64,000 bases of DNA. It comes from Candidatus Melainabacteria bacterium (GTDB lineage Bacteria; Cyanobacteriota; Vampirovibrionia; Obscuribacterales; Obscuribacteraceae). The stretch covers positions 62,001-126,000 of the forward strand of contig PLXC01000185.1 of NCBI GenBank assembly GCA_003151275.1, in the 5' to 3' direction. Positions 42,243 to 50,808 of this stretch are shown in pieces. A program made the translations under genes and the position numbers. The notes beneath the pieces were generated by a model. That model saw only the letters and a list, made by a program, of their open reading frames with translations. It ran no database searches and was not told where the DNA came from. Each line of letters begins with the position of its first letter. Position 1 is the stretch's first letter.

Positions 42243-44167
42243 TTGATTGCTGCCTCCTCAACTTTTTTTGGATCTGGCCTTCCTTCGTTTGGTTGGTAGT
42301 ATTTGTTCTCTTTCTGAATGGAAATGTCATAAGCGTTGCGCGCTTTCTTCACAGCAGGCATGGATGACACTTCTGCAATAGGCACATCCCACCATGATTC
42401 GTAACCGCCGACCTTTTTGTCGCAGTTAATTGCAATAACAATGACTGTAATTCTGGCTTCATTCTTTGCCTGCTCTATGGCGTTTTTGACTTCGCTTTTT
42501 GTGTTTGCTGAGATTACTTTCGCACCAAGGCTGGTAGCATTCGCTGCAAAGTCAATTGGCAAAACATCGCCACTCAGTTGACCGTCTTTGCCTCGATAGC
42601 GGTAAGCCGTGCCGAATCCTTCGCTGCCCAGAGATTTTGATAGACTGCCGATGCTGCCGAAACCATGGTTGTCTAAAAGCAAGATTGTGATCTTGATATT
42701 TTCTTGCACAGCAGTAGTGATTTCTTGGGCCATCATCAAATACGAACCGTCACCGACCATGACGTAAACCTGACGATCTGGCGATGCCATCTTGATGCCC
42801 AACCCAGCGGCGATTTCATAACCCATGCAGGAGTAGCCATACTCCACGTGATAGCCTTTGGGATCTCTGCTGCGCCATAATTTATGCAGGTCGCCGGGCA
42901 AACTACCTGCTGCGCAGACGACGACATCGCGTGGATCCGTCGTCTCATTCAACAGCCCGATTACTTCACCCTGACTGATTGCTTCATCTCTCTTTTGATC
43001 TTCTGGCTCGTATATTGCTTCGACTTCGGCTTCCCACTCTGCCTGGTAGTCTGCGATCCGTGTCATGTAATCTTTACTCGTCTTTCCTTTGACTAAGGTG
43101 AGCAGTTCTTGCAGCGTCGATCGAGCATCGCCGACCAGCGCTAACGCGTTGTGTTTATGGCAATCAAAGTCCATCACATTGATGTTGATAAAGCGCACAT
43201 TTGGATTTTGAAAAGCGGTTTTGGAAGCGGTGGTAAAGTCGCCGTATCGCGTACCTATGCCAATGACGAGGTCTGCTTCTCGAGCCAGGATGTTTGCCCC
43301 GCGTGTACCTGTAGCTCCCACCGCGCCCAGTGACATGGGATGCTGGTAATGCAATGAGCCCTTGCCTGCTTGTGACTCAACGACAGGAATGCCGGTAGCC
43401 TCTGCAAAGCTCGAGAGGATTTCGGTCGCCTCACTATATATGGTGCCGCCACCGGATATGATGATTGGCTGTTTGCTTGTATTGATGCACTCAGCCGCTT
43501 GTTTAATTGTTGCAGCATCGGTTCGCAATCTCGGCACCGTCCACGTTCTCTTTTCGAAGAAGTGTTGTGGGTAATCGTATGCTTCTGCTTGCACGTCTTG
43601 CGGCAAGCACAATGTGACCGCGCCGGTCTCGGAAGGCGAGGTCAAAACTCTCATCGCTTCAGGCAGTGCTGTGAGTAATTGTTCGGGACGGTTAATTCGG
43701 TCCCAATATCGTGACACCGGCTTAAAACAATCGTTGACGGAAACGTCTTGTGAATGTTCGGACTCCAACTGTTGGAGAACTGGTGCGACATCACGGCGGG
43801 CAAAAATGTCGCCGGGCAAGAGCAGAACAGGCAACCGATTTATCGTGGCAAGAGCGGCGCCGGTGACCATGTTTGTTGCTCCGGGTCCAATCGAGCTTGT
43901 GCAAACCAAGGTCTGCAGACGATTTTTGGCCCGCGCGTAAGCAACTGCCGTATGCACCATGGCTTGCTCATTGCGACTTTGATAATAAATAAAGTCAGGA
44001 TTCTCTTGAAGTGCTTGACCTACACCAGCCAGATTGCCGTGGCCAAAGATCCCGAAACAACCGGCGAAGAATGGCTGTGAGATTCCATCGCGTTCGACAA
44101 ACTGATTCTTAAGAAACTTGATTAGCGCCTGCGCCATCGTCAATTTTACAGTCTTCAAAGCATCCAT
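42239..44167 (-). CDS. iolD: 3D-(3,5/4)-trihydroxycyclohexane-1,2-dione hydrolase
   Basis: This thiamine-diphosphate enzyme opens the cyclic dione to 5-deoxy-glucuronate. The 642 residues carry the ThDP-family N-terminal domain with the catalytic Glu region, a central domain with GTRGANILAREADLVIGIG, and the C-terminal ThDP-binding motif GDGSYLMMAQEITTAVQENI. The start is uncertain: AGAGG directly abuts the ATG at 44167, so a TTG at 44158 or the ATG at 44137 could be used. It overlaps iolE by four bases and lies 12 bases after the aldolase gene. Confidence 0.95.
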   Translation of the reverse strand: MDALKTVKLTMAQALIKFLKNQFVERDGISQPFFAGCFGIFGHGNLAGVGQALQENPDFIYYQSRNEQAMVHTAVAYARAKNRLQTLVCTSSIGPGATNMVTGAALATINRLPVLLLPGDIFARRDVAPVLQQLESEHSQDVSVNDCFKPVSRYWDRINRPEQLLTALPEAMRVLTSPSETGAVTLCLPQDVQAEAYDYPQHFFEKRTWTVPRLRTDAATIKQAAECINTSKQPIIISGGGTIYSEATEILSSFAEATGIPVVESQAGKGSLHYQHPMSLGAVGATGTRGANILAREADLVIGIGTRYGDFTTASKTAFQNPNVRFININVMDFDCHKHNALALVGDARSTLQELLTLVKGKTSKDYMTRIADYQAEWEAEVEAIYEPEDQKRDEAISQGEVIGLLNETTDPRDVVVCAAGSLPGDLHKLWRSRDPKGYHVEYGYSCMGYEIAAGLGIKMASPDRQVYVMVGDGSYLMMAQEITTAVQENIKITILLLDNHGFGSIGSLSKSLGSEGFGTAYRYRGKDGQLSGDVLPIDFAANATSLGAKVISANTKSEVKNAIEQAKNEARITVIVIAINCDKKVGGYESWWDVPIAEVSSMPAVKKARNAYDISIQKENKYYQPNEGRPDPKKVEEAAIK

Positions 44168-44179
44168 CCTCTTCTTTCG

Positions 44180-45112
44180 TCATGTCTTAACAGGTAATTT
44201 GTGCACCAACGCGTTAATTTCGGCAGCCATAGAAACGTGCGATCGCTCTGTTGAATAGAGAACGTTGCGTCCCACCATGGTGCCGCACACGTTTGGAGCG
44301 CTGGACAAGGCGTTTTTTATGTCGTTAAGGAATTTGTTTCCGTCTTGCCTATCTCCACCAAGAAGTAAGATTGGCAAGGTTGTAGATTGGGCGACAATAT
44401 CGAAGTTCTCGCAGTAGGGGAGCTTAAGCCATAGCCTGCTGCTGCTTTCGCCAAGAGCTGATGCCACTCCGGCAATAAGCGCTAATGATTCCGCATCCTT
44501 CTTTACTCTTAGTCCATCCTTCTCACGCACTATCGGCAGTGGCTCCAAAAACATGGGCAGGTCTAGGTGGAGCAAATTGTTGATCGCCTCAACGCAGTAA
44601 ATCATCGTTTTAAGCGAGTTGGGGTCTTGATCATCGATGCGAAGCAACATCTTTGCTCCATCCAGATTCCAATCTGCGCATGTGGCCGGGGTCGCACCTG
44701 TTATTGGATCGTCTAGTTCCCATGCGGTTTTGGATAATCCCCCTCTGTTCAAACTAGCGATCAGCAATTTGTCGTCAACAAACGACTTGCCACCGTGTTC
44801 TTCGACCAGGTGCGAGAGGATGATTAGTTCTTCTAGAATATCCATCGTCGCCATGACACCATCAGCGGCGTCGGCTATGAGAATTTCAGCGATCCTTCCC
44901 AGGTAGTCCAGGCGGTTAGCCATCGCCATCGGCGCTCCCCCGGCTTGAACAACTCGCCTGGCTGGATGATCCGCAGCGATCACATTGAGTCTGCCGTCCT
45001 CAGTCATCGAATCGCGGAGTTTCCGTTTTTGAGCAAGCGCTTTACCTAATTGAGGTGTCTCAATGCGAATACGTGTGATTTCAAGCAGGTGATTTGCCAG
45101 CGATTTTGTCAT
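44180..45112 (-). CDS. LacD/DeoC-type aldolase (Cgl0159-like), probable iolJ replacement
   Basis: The 310-residue TIM-barrel resembles the Cgl0159 family found in actinobacterial inositol clusters. Features are LNVIAADHPARRVVQ near residue 45, a lysine in the IDDQDPNSLKTM segment, FLEPLPIV, LWLKLPYCENFD (a plausible Schiff-base Lys region) and LGGDRQDGNKFL. It probably cleaves 6-phospho-5-dehydro-2-deoxygluconate to dihydroxyacetone phosphate and malonate semialdehyde, the job of IolJ, which is missing here. The ATG lies at the end of a 50-bp duplicated junction (see the repeat feature). The catalytic lysine has not been proven. Confidence 0.72.
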   Translation of the reverse strand: MTKSLANHLLEITRIRIETPQLGKALAQKRKLRDSMTEDGRLNVIAADHPARRVVQAGGAPMAMANRLDYLGRIAEILIADAADGVMATMDILEELIILSHLVEEHGGKSFVDDKLLIASLNRGGLSKTAWELDDPITGATPATCADWNLDGAKMLLRIDDQDPNSLKTMIYCVEAINNLLHLDLPMFLEPLPIVREKDGLRVKKDAESLALIAGVASALGESSSRLWLKLPYCENFDIVAQSTTLPILLLGGDRQDGNKFLNDIKNALSSAPNVCGTMVGRNVLYSTERSHVSMAAEINALVHKLPVKT

Positions 45113-45182
45113 CGCACTACTCCCAGTGATTCGACGAGGTTATTTGCCAGCGACTTTGTCATCGCCTAATTCCTAGAGATTC
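45091..45182. repeat. 50-bp tandem duplication of the iolC/aldolase junction, with a 17-codon ORF
   Basis: 45091-45132 and 45141-45182 match at about 34 of 42 positions with period 50. Both copies contain an overlapping TGA/ATGA followed by the codons for MTKSLAN. The result is a 17-residue frame on the minus strand (45109-45162, MTKSLANNLVESLGVVR), whose ATG overlaps the iolC stop and whose stop overlaps the aldolase ATG. The small frame therefore couples the two genes, as a duplicate of the end of iolC (ESLGIRR against ESLGVVR) fused to the aldolase start. Confidence 0.8.
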
Positions 45183-46214
45183 GGCGGCGAATCCTCCATG
45201 CAGCTTGATAAAGTCTAACGCTTCGGTTTCAGTGGGCATGAAGTTGGCGCAGCCTTGTTTCGTGACGACAATGGCGCCGGTTGCATTGCCCATGCGAATG
45301 CATTTTTTCCAATCCCAACCTTTCAAGTAGCCGTATATAAAGCCGCTGGCGAACGCGTCACCGGCGCCAAGTAAGTTGCAGATATCGACTTTGAACGGCT
45401 CAGCAGTCTCCGATTTTCCATCAGTCAAGTGCACAGCAGCACCATCAGCGCCTCTCTTTTCGATAATCGCTTTGGGTCCATATCTCAGCAGTTCGGCGAT
45501 GCAAACCTTTTCGTCTCCCAGCACTTCAGGCGCTGAAACTTGTGAGTCTCTAACGGTGACGTGCGATTTGTCTTTCAGCATCGCCGCTTTGATCTCTTCT
45601 TGCGTGCCGATCACAAAATCAACGAGATGAAGCAAGCTGCGCACGGTTACGCCATAGGCGCGAATGTCGGCGGCTGGACCATTGATCCACTGATCGGCAC
45701 GAAAATCCAAATCAAGAAAAACAACTGCTCCTGACGATTTTGCTTTTTCAATTGCGTAAATCGTCGCGCTTCGACTTGGCTCTCGACTCAATCCGGTCCC
45801 TGAAACGAGCAGCGCTTGCGCTTCTGCAATAGGAGTGTTATCCACGTCATCAATTGTCAGTTGAAAGTCAGCACAATTTTCTCTGTAAAACACCAGCGGA
45901 AATTTGTCCGGCGGTTCGATGCCCAGCAGCACAGCGCTGGTGCGGAAGCCGCTCTTGAGCGGTATGAATTTGGTTTCGACTTTTTCTTTGTCGAGGAAGT
46001 TAAGTACGAAGTCGCCAACTGGATCCTCGCCTACTGCGGTCAGCAGCACTGTTTTGAGCCCCAGCCGTCTGGTGCCAACGGCAATATTGGTGGGGCAACC
46101 GCCGACAAAACTTGCAAAGCTGGTGATGTCCTTAAACTGGGAACCACTGTCGTTCGAATAAAGATCGATTGAGCTGCGTCCCATACAAATTAAGTCGTAG
46201 GTTTTGCTGCTCAT
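45159..46214 (-). CDS. iolC: 5-Dehydro-2-deoxygluconokinase
   Basis: It phosphorylates 5-dehydro-2-deoxygluconate, the step before the aldolase. It is a PfkB/ribokinase-family protein: the segment TYDLICMGRSSIDLYSND starts it, GGCPTNIAVGTRRLGLKT is the substrate-side motif, and LLGAGDAFASGFIYGYL contains the GAGD catalytic base. The frame opens at 46292, but the ATG at 46214 (351 residues) overlaps the iolB stop in the ATGA pattern and gives the usual N-terminus. The stop overlaps the next small frame. Confidence 0.94.
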   Translation of the reverse strand: MSSKTYDLICMGRSSIDLYSNDSGSQFKDITSFASFVGGCPTNIAVGTRRLGLKTVLLTAVGEDPVGDFVLNFLDKEKVETKFIPLKSGFRTSAVLLGIEPPDKFPLVFYRENCADFQLTIDDVDNTPIAEAQALLVSGTGLSREPSRSATIYAIEKAKSSGAVVFLDLDFRADQWINGPAADIRAYGVTVRSLLHLVDFVIGTQEEIKAAMLKDKSHVTVRDSQVSAPEVLGDEKVCIAELLRYGPKAIIEKRGADGAAVHLTDGKSETAEPFKVDICNLLGAGDAFASGFIYGYLKGWDWKKCIRMGNATGAIVVTKQGCANFMPTETEALDFIKLHGGFAAESLGIRR

Positions 46215-47095
46215 GAAGGTATCTTCTCTTCCATTGCGTGGCTGACCAAGGGTACGCGCGTGTCTCTCTTCTCCCAAGTTTGCTTTGTCCATTCGTGGTC
46301 CGGATCGTCTGTGGCGGCCAAAGATTGAGCGCTTCCAGCAAGGAAGTTCAAGTAGTAGCAGTCATAACCATATGCGGCGGAAACTGGATGGTAGCCCTCA
46401 GGAATCAAGACAGCATCGTTGTTGCAAGCGACGATGGACTGATCGAGCGAACGGTCGTCTGTGTACACTCGCTGGAAAGCAAAGCCTCCTTTGCGATTGA
46501 ATTTGTAAAAGTAGATTTCTTCTAGATCAGCCTCAAGCAGCTCACCGCGGCGTTCTCGATGCACATCATGTTTGTGGGGAGGATAGCTGCTCCAATTTCC
46601 ACCAGGTGTATATACCTCAACGCAGACCAAACGATGGCAATCAAAACCAGGGGGAATGATGCTGTTAATTTGACGAGTGGCATTGTTGCCGCCCCGAATT
46701 TCGATTTTCGATTGGTCTGGTGTGATTAATTGGGCTGGATGATCCTGATCTGTTTGCACCCAGGCGTAGGCAATTTCAAGACCTTCGGAAAGTGCCTCAA
46801 CTTCAAACTCAGTCTGCCGCGGCAGGTAGAGAGCGTTGGGCATGCCGGCGAAGACATGCGCTCTTCGACCAATGTTTTCCCACTCGCCTTTGTTGGACCG
46901 CACTGAGCAACGTCCACCGAGGATGACCAAGGCCAGCTCATTTCCGTTTGTCGCATGCGTCCAACTTTCATCTTTGGCTAAACGGCGTGCCTCCATATTG
47001 AGAAATTCCCACTGCGCACTTTCAACGCTAACTCTTGTAATGACGCCATTCTCATCGTCTTTGAGCAGTGGCGAAACTAACAGATGACTGGTCAT
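46211..47095 (-). CDS. iolB: 5-Deoxy-glucuronate isomerase
   Basis: It converts 5-deoxy-glucuronate to 5-dehydro-2-deoxygluconate. It is a cupin-type protein of 294 residues with the segments GNWSSYPPHKHDVHRE (metal-binding His/Glu) and EEIYFYKFNRKGGFAFQRVY, and a second cupin half near VLIPEGYHPVSAAYGYDCYY. The ATG at 47095 is preceded by GAGG; the frame extends to 47176 but the extra part lacks family similarity. It is the first gene of the operon, so the promoter lies in the 557-base gap upstream. Confidence 0.94.
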   Translation of the reverse strand: MTSHLLVSPLLKDDENGVITRVSVESAQWEFLNMEARRLAKDESWTHATNGNELALVILGGRCSVRSNKGEWENIGRRAHVFAGMPNALYLPRQTEFEVEALSEGLEIAYAWVQTDQDHPAQLITPDQSKIEIRGGNNATRQINSIIPPGFDCHRLVCVEVYTPGGNWSSYPPHKHDVHRERRGELLEADLEEIYFYKFNRKGGFAFQRVYTDDRSLDQSIVACNNDAVLIPEGYHPVSAAYGYDCYYLNFLAGSAQSLAATDDPDHEWTKQTWEKRDTRVPLVSHAMEEKIPS

Positions 47096-47652
47096 AAAAA
47101 CCTCGACAGACGGCAGTAACAGCGGATTGGAGGTCTGGCAGCTGGCTGCCATAACCAATAAGCACTTTCCGAACAAGGCTACCTGTGGACGGATATCCTC
47201 GGGTAACTCGCGAAGCCGGATTCTTTAATATGGACTGAAATATTTTACGCTCTTCTTGGCAATGATGAGCAAAACTGTACCAACGTTAATATCCGATTTG
47301 TCCTCTTTCGGATATTCCGGACGTCGAGATGTGGCAGCCTGTTCAATGCCACTTATTCAAGTGAAGCGGGCGCCGAATTGTTTTGGGCAGAGCTGGGAGA
47401 GCAACGCGGACTGATACTTGGTTGTGCACATTGCTGAAGACCCGCAGCAATACTAGGGCTTGCTCAGCTCCTGAAAGAATTCCTTGCCCTTCAGTGTCAC
47501 CAAATGTAATACCATTCTTTCGGTCAGCCTCTTGTAAATAGCTGTCGGCTTAGGCGGAAATCAATGAGACATAGTTATACTTAGTGTGGTTATTGATACT
47601 GTTTCCGTTCTCTGGGAATAAAATAACCGGGGCTCGATGAGCAATAGTTGAT
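47096..47652. promoter_or_regulatory. Intergenic region upstream of iolB, with an inverted repeat
   Basis: This 557-base region separates the inositol operon from the divergent gene at 47653 and must hold both promoters. At 47288-47316 AATATCCGA and TCGGATATT form a perfect nine-base inverted repeat with an eleven-base spacer. It could be an operator for an inositol regulator or an RNA hairpin. I see no gene in the region. Confidence 0.55.
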
Positions 47653-48981
47653 ATGTACAAACCAAAGCCCGACCAGAGAAATACCAACAGATTGCGACTC
47701 GACATCGAGTCCAAGATTCCGTCGCTCTATACCGTTGAAGCCCAGCTCAATGAGGCTAAAGGGCGGCGCGGCTGCCTAGTCGAATTGCCCTGGCAAGGCA
47801 ACAAACCGATGCAGTTGTGGATATTAGGGGTCGAATGGCAATCCAACGGCGATGGACCGATCTGGTCACTGTACGAACAGTACGGAAACGACTCGAAACT
47901 TCATTGGGCGAATCCATATGCCCCTGGCGACATTCCGATAATGTACGACGTCGTCTGCATGTCGGCTATGGGTGAATCGATATCGAAACCCGCTTCGGCT
48001 CCTGAACCGCCACCGCCGCCTGAAATGGCGCCACCGCCTGTGTATTATCCGCCGCCGATGGCTCCATATCCGATGCCTGGCTATCCCATGGATCCAAACG
48101 GTATGCCGTATCCCATGGATCCGAATTTAGCTCAACAATACGCATACAATCCCTACTATCAACCTTTGCAAGGTCAGCCCTATCCGGGAGCGCCACCACC
48201 AGGCTGGCCCTATCCACCGCAAGGTGGTGCGCCTTATCCGCCTCCAGGTCCCGCTGCGCCCTATCCTGCACCTAGTGCACCTCAAGGTCCTCAGCTGGCG
48301 CCGCCCCCGCTGCCACCAGAGCCAGCGCCGCCACCTATGCCACCGCACAACAATACGCCGGCAAAAATGCCGGTTGACTACAACCTGGTTTCCAAACGGG
48401 CTAAGGTGCAGCTCGGCCAACTGTTGTTGGATTCGACGTTGATTTCGGAGACGACTCTGGATGCAGCACTCAAATTACAATCGATGGTGGAAGAGGGTCT
48501 GTGCTCGCCGGATCTGGCTGCAAAAGGACTCTATCGTTATCACGCCAAAGGGCAAGCGATCGGGGAATATCTTACCGACTTTGATGCGGTGGAATTGCCG
48601 GTTGTCCAAAAGAGAGCGCCTGGGAAACCAGCTGATCCCAATCAAATGCGGTCGCATAGTGGCGCTCAAGCAAAAGCAGCATTTGATTTGTTGATCAAAG
48701 CTGGGCTGCTTTCTGAGTCTGACATAAACGCAGCCGCTTCGGCACGCGCGAAAGTGGGTGGTGATATGGCGCAACTTTTGCAGTCTGCCGGAAAACTGGA
48801 TAAGGTCACGTTCGACTCGGCGATTATCTGTTTACCGATGCTTCGCGAGGGCTTGATGAAACTGGAACAGTGCATCATCGCGCTTAATTATTGCAATCGA
48901 AGCAGAGTTGATTTCGACACAGCGCTTGATGAAATGGATTGGCCAAATCCGCGCAAATTGCGAAAGGATTTGCCTCTTTAG
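47653..48981 (+). CDS. Pro/Tyr-rich protein with MshEN-like repeats (paralogue of 14898)
   Basis: The 442-residue product begins MYKPKPDQRNTNRLRLD and shares the N-terminal domain with the gene at 14898 (LVELPWQ; DGPIWSLYEQYGND; IMYDVVCMS). The middle (about 115-235) is Pro/Tyr/Met-rich with repeated YPMDPN- and YPPP-type units. The C-terminal half has repeats such as LGQLLLDSTLISETTLDAAL and KAAFDLLIKAGLLSESDINAA, and ends with a related MEQ-type helix (LREGLMKLEQCIIALNYCNR). The last 100 residues match the paralogue closely. There is no signal peptide; the function is unknown. Confidence 0.75.
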   Translation: MYKPKPDQRNTNRLRLDIESKIPSLYTVEAQLNEAKGRRGCLVELPWQGNKPMQLWILGVEWQSNGDGPIWSLYEQYGNDSKLHWANPYAPGDIPIMYDVVCMSAMGESISKPASAPEPPPPPEMAPPPVYYPPPMAPYPMPGYPMDPNGMPYPMDPNLAQQYAYNPYYQPLQGQPYPGAPPPGWPYPPQGGAPYPPPGPAAPYPAPSAPQGPQLAPPPLPPEPAPPPMPPHNNTPAKMPVDYNLVSKRAKVQLGQLLLDSTLISETTLDAALKLQSMVEEGLCSPDLAAKGLYRYHAKGQAIGEYLTDFDAVELPVVQKRAPGKPADPNQMRSHSGAQAKAAFDLLIKAGLLSESDINAAASARAKVGGDMAQLLQSAGKLDKVTFDSAIICLPMLREGLMKLEQCIIALNYCNRSRVDFDTALDEMDWPNPRKLRKDLPL

Positions 48982-49056
48982 GCAGCCTCGACAGCGATGA
49001 ATTTGTTCGGTCGCGAATGTTTACTAGTAGAGCGGATGGCGAGCATTCCGTAATCG

Positions 49057-49314
49057 CTAATCCAGCGGGTACCAGCGACCATCCTTATCACCGAACCAAT
49101 AGCTTGAGTTGTTAGAACGAACCATCACATAATTGACGTGTCTGCGAACGGTCGCTCCACTGGAGTACTGAATTTGAGTAACTCGGCCATCGCTGTTCAG
49201 TAACATTTGCGTTCCATCAGCCAATCGTGTTGATTCTGAACCTTGAAAGTCAGAAATTTCGTATTGGGCAATGGCGGCTTGTTGTCCGAAAAACGTTGGA
49301 AGCGCTGCACTCAT
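49057..49314 (-). CDS. Small beta-rich hypothetical protein
   Basis: The 85-residue protein has AAGGTGA six bases before its ATG. It looks like a short all-beta domain (GSESTRLADGTQMLLNSDGR, VTQIQYSSGATVRRHVNYVM, SSYWFGDKDGRWYPLD). There is no signal peptide. The family is not recognised; the WxFGDxDGxW ending could be a small-ligand or surface-binding fold, but this is a guess. The gene lies between the Pro/Tyr-rich gene (convergent) and ackA. Confidence 0.65.
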   Translation of the reverse strand: MSAALPTFFGQQAAIAQYEISDFQGSESTRLADGTQMLLNSDGRVTQIQYSSGATVRRHVNYVMVRSNNSSYWFGDKDGRWYPLD

Positions 49315-49393
49315 TTAGTTTCACCTTGCTCGTTTGTTGGTCGATAGGTTAACTCTAACTTGCGATTGTGTCTAAACGGTGACTAGATTGTGA

Positions 49394-50560
49394 TCAACTT
49401 GTGGTTGTCACAAGATCGGCGCACTCGGTCGCTATTTGCCAATCTTCGCGAGCTTTGACGACAAGAATTCTCGTTTGCGATTGCGCTGAGGCGATATCAA
49501 CATCAACTGGACTTGATGCATTCAATTTTTCGTCAATAGACAAATTCAGGAAGGCCAGTCTTTGGCAGGTGGCTGCCCGCGCCAATGCACTGTTTTCACC
49601 AATTCCACCCGTAAACAGCAAAGCGTCAACGCCACCAATAGCGGCTACCATTGCTGCTATTCCGCCTGCGAGCCTGTGTACGAACATGTCAAAAGTAAGC
49701 TTGGCGCGCTCGTCACCGCGCTGCATTTCATTCGTTATGTCACGGAAGTCTGCTGAACGCTCAAAGATGCCTTTCATTCCCGCTTCCTTATTTAGAACAT
49801 GATCCAGTTCATCCACGGAATATTTCTTGTTTTTGAGCAGATAAATCAGTATGCCCGGGTCTATGGCACCGCTGCGTGAGCGCATCATCAACCCGTCTAG
49901 CGGAGTAAAGCCCATTGTTGTGTCTAAGCTGACACCATCAGCTATGGCCGCAAGTGAGCAACCTCCGCCGAGATGGCATGACACGATGCGTAACCGCTTC
50001 GGGTGCGACAACAGCTCGGCTGCTTTACCACTGCAATATTTGTGGCTAATTCCATGAAAACCGTATTTCTTTATCTTCAACTCCGAGTACCAAAAATATG
50101 GACCGGGATATACTGCCGCTTCCGGCGGTAATGTGCAATGGAAGGCTGTATCGAAAACCGCTATGTGTCTAGCTTTGGGAAGCAAATGCTGGGCTAATTT
50201 CAGGGCGGTCAAATTAATGGGGTTGTGTAAGGGAGCAAATTCAGTCAGTTTTTCGAGGTCTTCTCGAATTTGAGCGCTTATTTCGATTGGTTGGGAATAG
50301 CTAGGACCGCCATGCACGATGCGATGACCAACTATGCCAATTTGGTCGCTGTTTTCAATACGTCTGTGTTCGCCCTCCCACAGCTGCGAGAGGTTTGATT
50401 TCATCTTCTGCTCGATGTTTTCTAAACTTTCTTGTTGCCAGTCCACGTCTTGTTCGAAATCCCATACCGCCTGCGTTGGTACCAGCTGGGGCTGGCCGGT
50501 GGTTTGGAACATGGACATCTTTAGACTGCTTGAGCCGGAGTTGACCACGACTATGTTCAT
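49394..50560 (-). CDS. ackA: Acetate kinase
   Basis: It interconverts acetyl phosphate plus ADP with acetate plus ATP. The N-terminal signature IVVVNSGSSSLKMS and the second signature GHRIVHGGPSYSQP are present, with FDTAFHCTLPPEA, KYGFHGISHKYCS and LFTGGIGENSALARA, so all acetokinase motifs appear intact. The ATG at 50560 (388 residues) is preferred; the open frame to 50602 adds an unrelated N-terminus. AGGGA lies upstream. No phosphotransacetylase gene is in the window, so the partner is elsewhere. Confidence 0.95.
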   Translation of the reverse strand: MNIVVVNSGSSSLKMSMFQTTGQPQLVPTQAVWDFEQDVDWQQESLENIEQKMKSNLSQLWEGEHRRIENSDQIGIVGHRIVHGGPSYSQPIEISAQIREDLEKLTEFAPLHNPINLTALKLAQHLLPKARHIAVFDTAFHCTLPPEAAVYPGPYFWYSELKIKKYGFHGISHKYCSGKAAELLSHPKRLRIVSCHLGGGCSLAAIADGVSLDTTMGFTPLDGLMMRSRSGAIDPGILIYLLKNKKYSVDELDHVLNKEAGMKGIFERSADFRDITNEMQRGDERAKLTFDMFVHRLAGGIAAMVAAIGGVDALLFTGGIGENSALARAATCQRLAFLNLSIDEKLNASSPVDVDIASAQSQTRILVVKAREDWQIATECADLVTTTS

Positions 50561-50645
50561 CAAAAATCCCTGAAAGTCCGTATGGGACTCAAAGGGTATC
50601 ATGTGAGAGAGACCACGTTTGCTGCCGAATTGAACGCACTCTCAC

Positions 50646-50680
50646 TTGACATTTAATGATAATTCCTTCATTATATAAAG
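50646..50680. promoter_or_regulatory. Probable promoter region, possibly divergent
   Basis: On the plus strand TTGACA at 50646-50651 is followed 17 bases later by CATTAT, with TATATAAA just after. On the minus strand the same AT-rich tract reads TATAAT near 50675. It lies between ackA and the gene at 50809 and may serve both. Confidence 0.45.
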
Positions 50681-50808
50681 CGCTCAACCTTACCAAGCCA
50701 GCACTTTTAAATCGTACGTTGAGCTGCATTCGCGAACTGATCTTCAGACCGCCGCAATGCATATAACCATATATGGTGTCACTGCAGAATTGTCCCGCGA
50801 AGGTGCAA

